From Streptomyces seoulensis (lineage in GTDB: Bacteria > Actinomycetota > Actinomycetes > Streptomycetales > Streptomycetaceae): a DNA stretch of 64,000 nt. Both the position numbers and the translations under genes were made by a program. The notes under the pieces are model-generated. The model was given only the letters and a program-made list of their open reading frames with translations. It was not told the origin of the DNA and ran no database searches. The stretch is from contig CP054936.1 in assembly GCA_013364255.1 (NCBI GenBank), forward strand, positions 2,448,853 to 2,512,852, read 5' to 3'. Of the stretch, positions 1 through 9,123 are shown in pieces; the stretch's first letter is position 1; each line of letters opens with the position of its first letter.

Positions 1-626
1 ACGAGCAGCGCGCCCTCCACCAGGCGCTCACGCGGCGGCTGCCGGCGCAGGTCCTGGAAGCTGTGCACCTTCAGGGCCACGCCCTCCAGGAGGGTGAGCG
101 GGAAGAAGAGCCACGCCTGGTTGCGGGTGAGCCAGCGGCGCAGGCCCTGCCGGCCGCCGGCCTGCCCACCGGAGAACACCAGCACGTCGGCGGCGACGTC
201 GGGGTCCTTCTCCAGGTGGTTGGGGTTGGCGTGGTGCCGGTTGTGCTTCGCGTTCCACCAGGCGTGGCTGAGCCCGAGGAGCAGATTGCCGTGCACCAGC
301 CCGAGCAGCCGGCCGACGTCCTTGCGGCCGGTGATCTGCGCGTGGCCCGCGTCGTGGCCGATGAACGCGGTGCGCGCGAAGAGCACGGCGAGCGGCGCGG
401 CCAGGAGCAGCGCCCACCAGGAGTCGCCGATCAGCACCAGCCCGGTGACGACGCCCGCCAGGGCGAGCGCGTTGCCCGCGACCACGCGGGCGTACCAGGC
501 GTGGCGTCGCCTCAGGAGCCCGTGGGCCCGGACCGTGCGCAACAAGGGGGAGAACTCGCTGCCGGCGGACGGCTCACCGGTCCTTGCTGCGAGACCGTCC
601 GCGACGGTGGCGGCTGGCTGGGGCAT
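1..626 (-). CDS. Fatty acid desaturase, C-terminal part cut by window edge
   Basis: Membrane di-iron fatty acyl desaturase, which introduces a double bond into acyl chains. The minus-strand frame is open from an ATG at 626 to the window edge, so about 208 N-terminal residues are visible. After two hydrophobic stretches (around residues 50-85) come the first His box HDAGH and, about 38 residues on, the second box HNRHH within WNAKHNRHHANPN. Both are iron-ligand signatures of the membrane desaturase superfamily. The third box would lie outside the window. A GGAG about 9 bases before the ATG supports the start. xylA lies upstream on the same strand, separated by hairpins, so the gene is probably a separate transcript. 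Confidence 0.85.
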   Translation of the reverse strand, partial: MPQPAATVADGLAARTGEPSAGSEFSPLLRTVRAHGLLRRRHAWYARVVAGNALALAGVVTGLVLIGDSWWALLLAAPLAVLFARTAFIGHDAGHAQITGRKDVGRLLGLVHGNLLLGLSHAWWNAKHNRHHANPNHLEKDPDVAADVLVFSGGQAGGRQGLRRWLTRNQAWLFFPLTLLEGVALKVHSFQDLRRQPPRERLVEGALL

Positions 627-756
627 GGCGGGGTCTCCGGCTCTCTCGGTAACGTCCTGACCTCAGGAAACGTACGGATCGGAGCCCTGCGCCGGCCATG
701 GCGCCAGCACCCTGGAAAGCCGGGGGCCAGCCCCGCGCGCGGGAGGGGGGCTGACG

Positions 757-772
757 GCACCCGTAAGGGTGC
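757..772 (-). terminator. Short hairpin between xylA and the desaturase gene
   Basis: A 6-bp perfect stem GCACCC/GGGTGC closes a GTAA loop. It is flanked by partly complementary purine/pyrimidine runs (741-750 and 774-782), which could extend the stem. It lies between two same-strand genes and could be a secondary terminator or a leader structure for the desaturase. There is no T-run. Confidence 0.35.
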
Positions 773-839
773 GGTCCTCCCCAGCGCGCGCACGGCTCGT
801 GTCCGAGGAGCGCCGGCCGAGAAGCGCACCCGAGAAGCG

Positions 840-879
840 CGAAGGCCGTGGTGCACGCGCGCGTGCACCACGGCCTTCG
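840..879. terminator. Perfect 40-bp palindrome, xylA terminator
   Basis: Bases 840-859 and 860-879 are exact reverse complements (arm begins CGAAGGCCGTGG), forming a very stable hairpin 14 bases past the xylA stop codon. GC-rich hairpins without T-runs are usual terminators in Streptomyces. The perfect symmetry means it would fold equally well in either direction. Confidence 0.8.
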
Positions 880-892
880 TCCGCCCGTCGGG

Positions 893-2114
<1,222 letters not shown>

Positions 2115-2239
2115 ATGCCGACGCGTCCCTGGGAAGGGACAGGAGGGTCCCGACCTGGGTTCCACCCCGTCGGTCGGACCCACTGGACCGAGAGAACCGC
2201 TGGTCAGATGCGGTGAGCCGCGAAGAAGAGGGAGAGCCG

Positions 2240-3685
2240 ATGTCAGCAGCCGAGGGTCCGCTCGTCGTCGGTGTGGACTCGTCCACCCAGTCCACCAAGG
2301 TGCTCGTCGTCGACGCGGCCACCGGTCGCGTCGTGGCGAGCGGCCAGGCGCCGCACAGCGTCTCCGGCGGGGCCGGCCGGGAGAGCGACCCGCGCCAGTG
2401 GTGGGACGCGCTGCGCGCGGCGCTGCACAGTTGCGGCGAGGCGGCGCACGAGGCCGCCGCCGTGTCGGTGGCCGGCCAGCAGCACGGACTGGTCACCCTG
2501 GACGGGCGGGGCCAGCCGGTACGGCCGGCGCTGCTGTGGAACGACGTGCGCTCCGCCCCGCAGGCCCGACGGCTGGTCGCGGAGCTGGGCGGCGCCACGG
2601 CGTGGTCGGAGCGCACAGGCAGCGTCCCGGGCGCCTCCTTCACCGTCACGAAGTGGGCCTGGCTCGCCGAGAACGAGCCGGAGGCGGCCCGGTCGACGGC
2701 GGCGGTGCGCCTGCCGCACGACTACTTGACCGGGCGTCTGACCGGAGAGGGCACCACCGACCGGGGCGACGCCTCCGGAACGGGCTGGTGGGCGTCGGCG
2801 ACCGAGACGTACGACGAGGACGTCCTCGGCCGCGTCGGCCTCGACCCGGCGCTGCTGCCCCGCCTGGTGCGGCCCGGCGAGGTGGCCGGCACCGTGCGCG
2901 ACGCCCACGACCTGCCCTTCTCCAAGGGCACCCTGGTCGCTCCCGGCACCGGCGACAACGCCGCCGCCGCGCTCGGTCTCGGACTGCGCCCCGGAACACC
3001 GGTACTGAGTCTCGGCACCTCGGGCACGGTGTACGCGGTGTCCGTGCACCGCCCCGCCGACCCGTCGGGCACCGTGGCGGGCTTCGCCGACGCGCGCGGC
3101 GACTGGCTGCCGCTGGCCTGCACCCTGAACTGCACGCTCGCCGTCGACCGGATCGCCGCCCTGCTCGGCCGGGACCGGGAGGCGGTGGAGCCGGGCGGCG
3201 CCGTCACCCTGCTCCCCTACCTGGACGGCGAGCGCACCCCGAACCTCCCGGACGCCTCAGGACTGCTGCACGGGCTGCGCCACGACACCACCGCGGGCCA
3301 GCTGCTCCAGGCGGCCTACGACGGCACCGTCCACTCGCTGCTCGGCGCGCTGGACCGGGTCCTCGACCAGGACGCCGACCGCACCACTCCCCTGCTGCTG
3401 ATCGGCGGCGGCGCCCGCGGCACGGCCTGGCAGCAGACCGTACGGCGGCTGTCGGGCCGGCCGGTCCAGGTGCCCGAGGCCCGGGAACTGGTCGCGTTGG
3501 GCGCCGCGGCGCAGGCGGCGGCCCTGCTGACCGGGGAGGACCCGGCGGCGGTCGCCCGGCGCTGGAGGACCGCCGACGGCCCGGTGCTGGCGGCCGTGGA
3601 GCGGGACGACACGACACTCGCGCGGATCTCCGGGGTACTCTCCGACGCGGCCCCGCTGCTGGAGCGGGGGACGCGGAACCACTGA
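2240..3685 (+). CDS. xylB: Xylulokinase
   Basis: Phosphorylates D-xylulose to xylulose 5-phosphate with ATP, feeding the pentose phosphate pathway. It is a FGGY-family kinase of 481 aa from the ATG at 2240, which follows a GAAGAAGAGGGAGAG purine run. A GTG at 2213 would add nine residues but has no ribosome site. The N-terminal actin-like fold motif is VGVDSSTQSTK. The probable catalytic Asp is in TDRGDASGTGWW. Nucleotide-binding motifs follow at LSLGTSGTVY and LLIGGGARGTAWQQ. It is divergent from xylA and 79 bases before the ROK regulator gene, with which it may be co-transcribed. Confidence 0.95.
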   Translation: MSAAEGPLVVGVDSSTQSTKVLVVDAATGRVVASGQAPHSVSGGAGRESDPRQWWDALRAALHSCGEAAHEAAAVSVAGQQHGLVTLDGRGQPVRPALLWNDVRSAPQARRLVAELGGATAWSERTGSVPGASFTVTKWAWLAENEPEAARSTAAVRLPHDYLTGRLTGEGTTDRGDASGTGWWASATETYDEDVLGRVGLDPALLPRLVRPGEVAGTVRDAHDLPFSKGTLVAPGTGDNAAAALGLGLRPGTPVLSLGTSGTVYAVSVHRPADPSGTVAGFADARGDWLPLACTLNCTLAVDRIAALLGRDREAVEPGGAVTLLPYLDGERTPNLPDASGLLHGLRHDTTAGQLLQAAYDGTVHSLLGALDRVLDQDADRTTPLLLIGGGARGTAWQQTVRRLSGRPVQVPEARELVALGAAAQAAALLTGEDPAAVARRWRTADGPVLAAVERDDTTLARISGVLSDAAPLLERGTRNH

Positions 3686-3764
3686 CCGGACGCACCGGGC
3701 AGACCCGCCGAAGGGGAACCGGCGGACGCCCGCCGGCCGGACACCGACCGAGGACGACGGAGGC

Positions 3765-4973
3765 ATGAGCGCACCGCTGCACGAACCCCGCCCGGCAGGT
3801 CCCGGGCGGACGCTGCCCGACACCCAGCAGGGCATGCGCCGCCGCAACCTGGCGCGGGTCATGCACACGGTCAGCGCCGAGGGCCCGCTGTCGAGAGCGG
3901 CGGTCGCCTCCCGCATCGGGCTGACCCGGGCGGCGGTCTCCACCCTCGTGGACGAGCTGATCCGCTCGGGACTGCTGGAGGAGCTGGGCCCCGAGCGGCC
4001 CGGCCGGGTGGGCCGGCCCGGCTCGGCACTCGCCGTCAGCGGGCACGGCCCGGCCGGGGTCGGCGCCGAGGTCGGCGTCGATCACCTGGCGGCCTGCGTG
4101 GTCGATCTGCGGGGTGAGGTGCGGGCGCGCGCCGTACGGCACGGCACGAACCGCGGCCGCTCACCCCGGCCGGTGGCCGAGGACCTCACGGCGCTGATAT
4201 CCCAGGTGGTCGCCGAGGCGGAGGAGCAGGGCCTGTGGCCGGCGGGGCTCGCCGTCGCGGTGCCCGGCCTGATCGCCCGGGACGGCCGTACGGTCGTGCG
4301 GGCGCCCAACCTCGACTGGCACGACACCGACCTGAGCGCCCTGCTGCCGGACGGGTTCTCCCTGACCGTGGACAACGAGGCGAACTTCGGCGCCCTCGCG
4401 GAACTCTGGCTCGGCCAGGGCACTCCGCCGGACTTCCTGCACGTGTCGGCGGAGATCGGCATCGGCGCCGCCGTCGTGGTGGACGGCCGGCTGCTGCGCG
4501 GAACGCGCGGCTTCGCGGGCGAACTCGGGCATGTCCCCATCGAACCGGAGGGGCCCGCCTGTCCGTGCGGCGGACGCGGCTGTCTGGAGCAGTACGCGGG
4601 CGAGGAGGCCGTGCTGCGGGCGGCCGGTCTGACGGCGGGCGAGGGGCGGGTGGGACTGCTGGCCACCCGCGCCGCCGACGGAGACGAGGGCGTGCGGCGG
4701 GCGCTGCGCGACGCCGGCCGGGCCCTCGGGATCGCCCTGACCGGCGCGGTCAACCTGCTCGACCCCGAGGCCGTCGTGCTGGGCGGCGCGCTGGCGGAAC
4801 TGGCCCCGTGGCTCCTGCCGGCGCTGGACGCCGAGCTGGACCGGCGCACCGCCGGTCCGGCCTGCCCGGTCACGGTCTCCCGGCTGGGCCCCGAGGGGCC
4901 GCTGCTGGGCGCCGCGCACTCGGTGGTGCGGGCCGTCCTGGACGACCCGGCGGCGGTCGCCGAACACGGCTGA
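3765..4973 (+). CDS. ROK-family transcriptional regulator (XylR-like)
   Basis: Likely a sugar-responsive repressor of the adjacent xylose genes. It is 402 aa. Residues about 25-80 form a winged helix-turn-helix (SRAAVASRIGLTRAAVSTLV), followed by the sugar-kinase-like ROK domain. The ROK zinc site is present as CPCGGRGCLEQY with the preceding GELGHVPIEP. A purine-rich GAGGACGACGGAGG precedes the ATG. It shares strand and a short gap with xylB. The regulatory link to xylA/xylB is inferred from position and from the inverted repeat at 2084-2114. Another sugar system as target cannot be excluded. Confidence 0.9.
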   Translation: MSAPLHEPRPAGPGRTLPDTQQGMRRRNLARVMHTVSAEGPLSRAAVASRIGLTRAAVSTLVDELIRSGLLEELGPERPGRVGRPGSALAVSGHGPAGVGAEVGVDHLAACVVDLRGEVRARAVRHGTNRGRSPRPVAEDLTALISQVVAEAEEQGLWPAGLAVAVPGLIARDGRTVVRAPNLDWHDTDLSALLPDGFSLTVDNEANFGALAELWLGQGTPPDFLHVSAEIGIGAAVVVDGRLLRGTRGFAGELGHVPIEPEGPACPCGGRGCLEQYAGEEAVLRAAGLTAGEGRVGLLATRAADGDEGVRRALRDAGRALGIALTGAVNLLDPEAVVLGGALAELAPWLLPALDAELDRRTAGPACPVTVSRLGPEGPLLGAAHSVVRAVLDDPAAVAEHG

Positions 4974-4985
4974 CGGCCCGTCATT

Positions 4986-4999
4986 CACCCGTCCGGGTG
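4986..4999. terminator. Small hairpin after the ROK gene
   Basis: A perfect 5-bp stem CACCC/GGGTG with a 4-base loop, 12 bases past the stop codon of the ROK gene. It is weak by stability and is listed as a possible terminator only. Confidence 0.35.
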
Positions 5000-5002
5000 G
5001 CG

Positions 5003-5032
5003 GAGTTGTCCACAACTCGCCGTCTGTCCACG
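5003..5032. other. Two DnaA-box-like sites, one inside a palindrome
   Basis: TTGTCCACA at 5006-5014 is an exact match to the consensus DnaA box favoured in Streptomyces. CTGTCCACG at 5024-5032 is a two-mismatch copy 18 bases on in the same orientation. The first box sits in a perfect inverted repeat GAGTTGT-CC-ACAACTC (5003-5018). The surrounding 331-base gap (4974-5304) between the ROK gene and the amidase has no credible gene. Its remainder should contain the amidase promoter, but I see no clear -35/-10 pair. Confidence 0.5.
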
Positions 5033-5304
5033 GAAGTCCGCCGCGCTCTTCTGCGCGACCCGCGAGCGCCGTACCGTGATTCCCGCGAGGCGCCGTCCCC
5101 GGGCCCGGGACGGCGGCACGCGGCGCGGACGGACGCGGCATGCGCGGCCATCGGCGCGACACCCGCCCCACACGTGCGGCCGGGCTCCGCGAGGAGCGGC
5201 CGGCCGTGCGTGACACTCGCCGCACCGCCCCGCGTCCCCCGCGGCCGAGCACCCCGCGAGAGACGCACGCAGCCGAGCACCCCCTCACGAGAAAGGTCAC
5301 CGCC

Positions 5305-5907
5305 ATGGACCGGGCCGGACCCCCGCCCAGCAGACGGCGGATCATCCTGGGCGCCGCCGCCCTCGCCGCCGTCCCCTCCGTCTTACTCCCCGCCTCCCCT
5401 TCGGCCGCCCGCGCCCAGGGCGCCGTCTACCCGCCCGTGGACTGGCAGCCGGCGAGTTCCGGCAACTACACGGCGTCCAACCGGCCCACCAGCTATTCCG
5501 TCGACCGAGTGATCGTCCACGTCACGCAGGAGACGTACGCCAACACGCTGGCCATCTTCCAGAACCCGCAGAAGAAGGTGTCCGCGCACTACCTCGTCCG
5601 GTCCGCCGACGGACACGTCACGCAGTGCGTGAGCGAGGCGAACATCGCCTGGCACGCGGGGAACTGGGACTACAACACCCGCAGCATCGGCATCGAGCAC
5701 GAGGGCTGGGTGGACCAGCCGGCCTACTTCACCAACGCCCTGTACGCCCAGTCGGCCCAACTCACCGCGGCCGTCTGCGACCGCTACGGCATCCCCAAGG
5801 ATCGCGCCCACATCATCGGGCACTACGAGGTGCCGGGCACGGACCACACCGACCCCGGACCGTACTGGGACTGGGTCCGCTACATAAGAATGGTCAACTT
5901 CTCCTGA
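5305..5907 (+). CDS. Secreted N-acetylmuramoyl-L-alanine amidase (PGRP/Ami_2 fold)
   Basis: Probable zinc amidase cleaving the bond between MurNAc and L-Ala in peptidoglycan, acting outside the membrane. It is 200 aa. The signal peptide PSRRRIILGAAALAAVP carries twin arginines before a hydrophobic run, so Tat export is likely, with cleavage near SAARA. Probable zinc ligands are the His in RVIVHVTQE and the two in GHYEVPGTDHTDPG. The substrate region is NIAWHAGNWDYNTRSIGIEHEG. The ATG at 5305 follows GAGAAAGG. Residue 27 is encoded by TTA (5383-5385), so translation should require the bldA leucyl-tRNA and be tied to development. Other autolysin-like amidases are the main alternative. Confidence 0.88.
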   Translation: MDRAGPPPSRRRIILGAAALAAVPSVLLPASPSAARAQGAVYPPVDWQPASSGNYTASNRPTSYSVDRVIVHVTQETYANTLAIFQNPQKKVSAHYLVRSADGHVTQCVSEANIAWHAGNWDYNTRSIGIEHEGWVDQPAYFTNALYAQSAQLTAAVCDRYGIPKDRAHIIGHYEVPGTDHTDPGPYWDWVRYIRMVNFS

Positions 5908-6182
5908 CGGACCCGGACCGTGACCCGGCGGCGGACCCGGCGGCAGGGCCGGCGCCGCGACCCGGCGGCGGCGCCCCGCGGCAAGGTCACCGCGGGCCGT
6001 CCCCCGCGGCGGGATCACCGCGGGTCGTGCCCGGCGAGCCGGGTGCGTCCGGTCGGCCGCGTCCGCGGCCCGCACCCCGGGCGCTGCGCATGCGACGGGC
6101 CTGCGGCTGGAGCAGGCTGGAAGCGCGCCCTCGGCCGCGAGCCGCTGCGGGCGCACCGGCTCGCGGCCCGAAGGAGGTCCCA

Positions 6183-8264
6183 GTGGCGCACGGTGATCCG
6201 GGCCGGCCCGTGGACGAGACCTCGGCGGCCATGCTGCAGGCCCTGTTCACCACCTCGCCCGTCGGGCTCCACCTGCTCGATCCTGAGCTGCGGGTGGTGC
6301 GGCTGAACACGGCGATGCCCGCGACCCGGGGCGTGGCCCCGGACGACTTCGTCGGACGGCCGATCCGCGACGTCTACCACATGGTCGAGGGCAACGAGGC
6401 GGAGATCGTCCTCCGGGACGTGTTGGAGACCGGCGAGCCGCTGTGGCAGCACATCGTCCGCGCGCGCACCAGGGGGGAGCCACCGGAGCAGCGCTACTTC
6501 GAGATCACCGCGCTGCGGCTGGAGGACGGCGACCACGAGGTGCTCGGTCTGGCGGTCACCGCCATCGACGTCACCGAACGCGAGCGGGGCCGCTCGCGCG
6601 CCGAGGTGCTCGACGCCGTGCGGCGCCAGGTGGGGCGGGCCCTGGACCCGGCGGTGACCGGCTCGGAGCTCGTCTCGGCGTTGGTTCCGGAGTTCGCCGA
6701 CGTCGCCGTCGTCGAGGTGGTGGACTCGGTGATCCGCGGCGACGAGCCGCCGCCGGCCCCCATGCCGCCGGGGACGCCGCTGATGCGCACCGCGTTCCGC
6801 AGCGGCGCGGCGCATCCGCCGCAGGCCTTCCCCGTCGGCGAGGTGCGCCGGCTGCCGGCGCCCACGCCGTTCACCCAGGCGCTGAGCGACCTGCGCCCCC
6901 GGGTGGTCCCGCTGCGCCCGGGAGCGCCGTGGATGCCCGTCGACCCGGCGCGCACGGAGGCCATGCACTCCTCCAGCTCCCACACGCTGCTGGTGGTGCC
7001 GCTGGCGCTGCGCGACGCGGTGCTGGGCCTGGTGAGCCTGTACCGGGCCGGGGAGTCGCCGCCGTTCGACTCGGGCGACCGGCAGCTGGCGGTCGAGCTG
7101 GCCGCGCACACGGCGCTGGGCATCGACAACGCCCGTCGCTTCATCCGCGAGCACACCATCGCGGCCACGGTCCAGCGCCAGCTGCTGCCCCGCCGTCCCG
7201 AGGCGCACACGTCGCTGGAGACCTCCTACCTGTCGGTCACGGGCGGCGATCCCGGCGCCTGGTACGACTCCATCGCGCTGTCCGGGGCGCGTACGGCGCT
7301 CGTGGTCGGCAACGTCTCCGGGCGGGGTCTGAACGCGGCGGCCACCATGGGGCAGCTGCGCACGGTCGTACGGTCCCTTGCGGCGTTCGATCTCGCCCCG
7401 GACGAGTTGCTGGCCCGGCTGCACGACACGGCGATCGAGCTGGCCTTCGAGCGGGCGAACCTGCCGCTGGGCGATCCGCTGCGCCGGGAGGCGCTCACCG
7501 CGAACTGCGTGTACGCCGTGCACGACCCGCTGGCCGGGACCTGTGTGCTGGCGACGGCCGGACGGCTGGCCCCGGTCGTGGTCCGCCCCGGCCACGCAGT
7601 CACCGTCCCGGACACCCCGTCGGGGCCGTGCCTGGGCGCGACGGAGGACGCGCCGTTCGCGACGGCGGAGTTCGAGGTGCCGCCCGGCAGCGTGCTGGTG
7701 TTCACCAGTGATCCGCTGGTCACCGAGTATCTGGCGGAGTCGTCGGCGCAGTTGCGGGCGGCGCCGGACTACGCGGAGCGGCCGTTGCGCGACCTGTGCG
7801 ACGCCGTCGCCTACGCCCTGCCGGACGGGCTGGGCGCGGGCGACGCGGCGGTGATCATCGCCCGTACCCGGGCCTTCCCGGCGTCCGACTTCGTCACCTG
7901 GCGCCTCGAAGCCGACCGCACCTCGGTGGCCACCGCACGGCACCGCACCCGCCGGCAGCTCGCCGACTGGGGCGTGGACGACGAGACGTCGTCCGACACC
8001 CAGCTCATCGTCAGCGAACTGGTCACCAACGCGGTCCGCTACGGGACCCCGCCCATCGAGATCCGGCTGATCCGGGACCGCAGCCTCACCTGCGAGGTGC
8101 GCGACGCCAGCCCGGCCGCGCCGCACCTGCGCCACGCGCACGTGGCCGACGAGGGCGGCCGCGGTCTGTTCCTCACCGCCCAGCTGGCCCAGAACTGGGG
8201 CATCCGATACGCGGCCGAGGGCAAGACCGTCTGGGCCGAGCAGCCCCTCCCGGACCGCCACTGA
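6183..8264 (+). CDS. PAS-GAF-SpoIIE-HATPase signalling protein
   Basis: A 693-aa cytoplasmic multi-domain regulator of the kind that controls anti-sigma networks. Order: PAS (about 10-125, ending in the AVTAIDVTERERG hinge), GAF (about 140-320), PP2C/SpoIIE phosphatase (about 330-545), and an RsbW-like HATPase (about 565-690, with SELVTNAVRYG and DEGGRGLFL). The GTG start at 6183 has GGAGG eight bases upstream. In the phosphatase core, WYD is kept (Asp362), but the usual GDV-G-G metal loop reads GNVSGRG, with Asn377 in place of Asp. Phosphatase activity may therefore be weak or lost. No transmembrane segment is visible. The input signal and partner sigma factor are unknown. Confidence 0.9.
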   Translation: MAHGDPGRPVDETSAAMLQALFTTSPVGLHLLDPELRVVRLNTAMPATRGVAPDDFVGRPIRDVYHMVEGNEAEIVLRDVLETGEPLWQHIVRARTRGEPPEQRYFEITALRLEDGDHEVLGLAVTAIDVTERERGRSRAEVLDAVRRQVGRALDPAVTGSELVSALVPEFADVAVVEVVDSVIRGDEPPPAPMPPGTPLMRTAFRSGAAHPPQAFPVGEVRRLPAPTPFTQALSDLRPRVVPLRPGAPWMPVDPARTEAMHSSSSHTLLVVPLALRDAVLGLVSLYRAGESPPFDSGDRQLAVELAAHTALGIDNARRFIREHTIAATVQRQLLPRRPEAHTSLETSYLSVTGGDPGAWYDSIALSGARTALVVGNVSGRGLNAAATMGQLRTVVRSLAAFDLAPDELLARLHDTAIELAFERANLPLGDPLRREALTANCVYAVHDPLAGTCVLATAGRLAPVVVRPGHAVTVPDTPSGPCLGATEDAPFATAEFEVPPGSVLVFTSDPLVTEYLAESSAQLRAAPDYAERPLRDLCDAVAYALPDGLGAGDAAVIIARTRAFPASDFVTWRLEADRTSVATARHRTRRQLADWGVDDETSSDTQLIVSELVTNAVRYGTPPIEIRLIRDRSLTCEVRDASPAAPHLRHAHVADEGGRGLFLTAQLAQNWGIRYAAEGKTVWAEQPLPDRH

Positions 8265-8377
8265 CACCGGTGCGGCGCGGCCGCGATCCCCGGCACGCCC
8301 TCGCGCGTCCGGCGCCTTCGCTACGCTGGCCGGGCCCGAGCCGCGTGTCCGATCCGACCGATCACCGGAGCCGCCCG

Positions 8378-8725
8378 ATGCATGTCCGCCGTGTCGTACC
8401 CAACGTCCGCTCGCAGGCACTGGAGGAGAGCGCGGACTTCTACGGGACGCTGGGGTTCGAGGAGGTCATGAACCACGGCTGGATCATGACGCTCGCGCCG
8501 GCCGCGAACCCGGCCGCGCAGATCAGTTTCATGGGCGAGGACCTGACCGCCCCCGTGGCGCCGGACCTGAGCGTCGAGGTGGACGACGTCGACGCCGCCT
8601 ACGCGGCCCTGCGGGAGCGCGGGGCGGAGATCGTGCACCCGCTCACCGACGAGGAGTGGGGCGTGCGCCGCTTCTTCGTCCGGGACCCCAACGGCCGCGT
8701 GGTCAACGTCCTCGGCCACCGCTGA
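8378..8725 (+). CDS. VOC (glyoxalase/bleomycin-resistance) superfamily protein
   Basis: A 115-aa protein with the two beta-alpha-beta-beta-beta units of the vicinal oxygen chelate fold. Features include an early ALEESADFYGTLGFEEV helix and the C-terminal signature VRDPNGRVVNVLGH. The ATG at 8378 follows ACCGGAG. Function within this family (metal-dependent isomerase, dioxygenase or binding protein) cannot be read from the sequence. It stands alone, about 110 bases after the signalling gene and convergent with the next gene. Confidence 0.8.
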   Translation: MHVRRVVPNVRSQALEESADFYGTLGFEEVMNHGWIMTLAPAANPAAQISFMGEDLTAPVAPDLSVEVDDVDAAYAALRERGAEIVHPLTDEEWGVRRFFVRDPNGRVVNVLGHR

Positions 8726-8754
8726 CGCCCGGGGGCCCGCGCAGCGGGCGCGGG

Positions 8755-8949
8755 TCAGGGGTGCAGGCTGCTGACGATCTGGGCGGTGGCCAGCAGGCCC
8801 TCGTGGATGGTGGGCGCCATGCTGGATTCGGCCAGGAAGAAGCCGAGCATGCCGCAGACCAGGGCGTGCGAGAACTTCAGCGCGCAGTTGCGCACGAAGA
8901 TGATCGCCAGGATCGCGAGCAGCAGCACCACAGAGATGGAAATCGCCAT
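8755..8949 (-). CDS. Small membrane protein, 64 aa, unknown function
   Basis: Reads MAISISVVLLLAILAIIFVR at the N-terminus, a strong transmembrane segment, with a second hydrophobic stretch (ALVCGMLGFFLA, about 29-40) and a soluble C-terminal tail. I chose the ATG at 8949 because GGAGGAGGC precedes it. An upstream in-frame ATG adds an Arg-rich tail that overlaps this site. I do not recognise a family beyond similar small Streptomyces membrane proteins. It lies downstream of, and convergent to, the VOC gene. Confidence 0.75.
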   Translation of the reverse strand: MAISISVVLLLAILAIIFVRNCALKFSHALVCGMLGFFLAESSMAPTIHEGLLATAQIVSSLHP

Positions 8950-9123
8950 CGTCAGCCTCCTCCGCCGCGCCCACTTCGCGGCTTTCGGCCGCAAGTGTGG
9001 CGTAGCGGGGGGTTTGTCCGGGCGGCTGACGCGTCCGCCGAACGTGTGGTTCTGCGCCCGGTCCGGCTCTCCCGCGTCCCGGGCGGCCGCCCCCGGCGGC
9101 GTGGGACTTCGGCGGGGGCCGCG

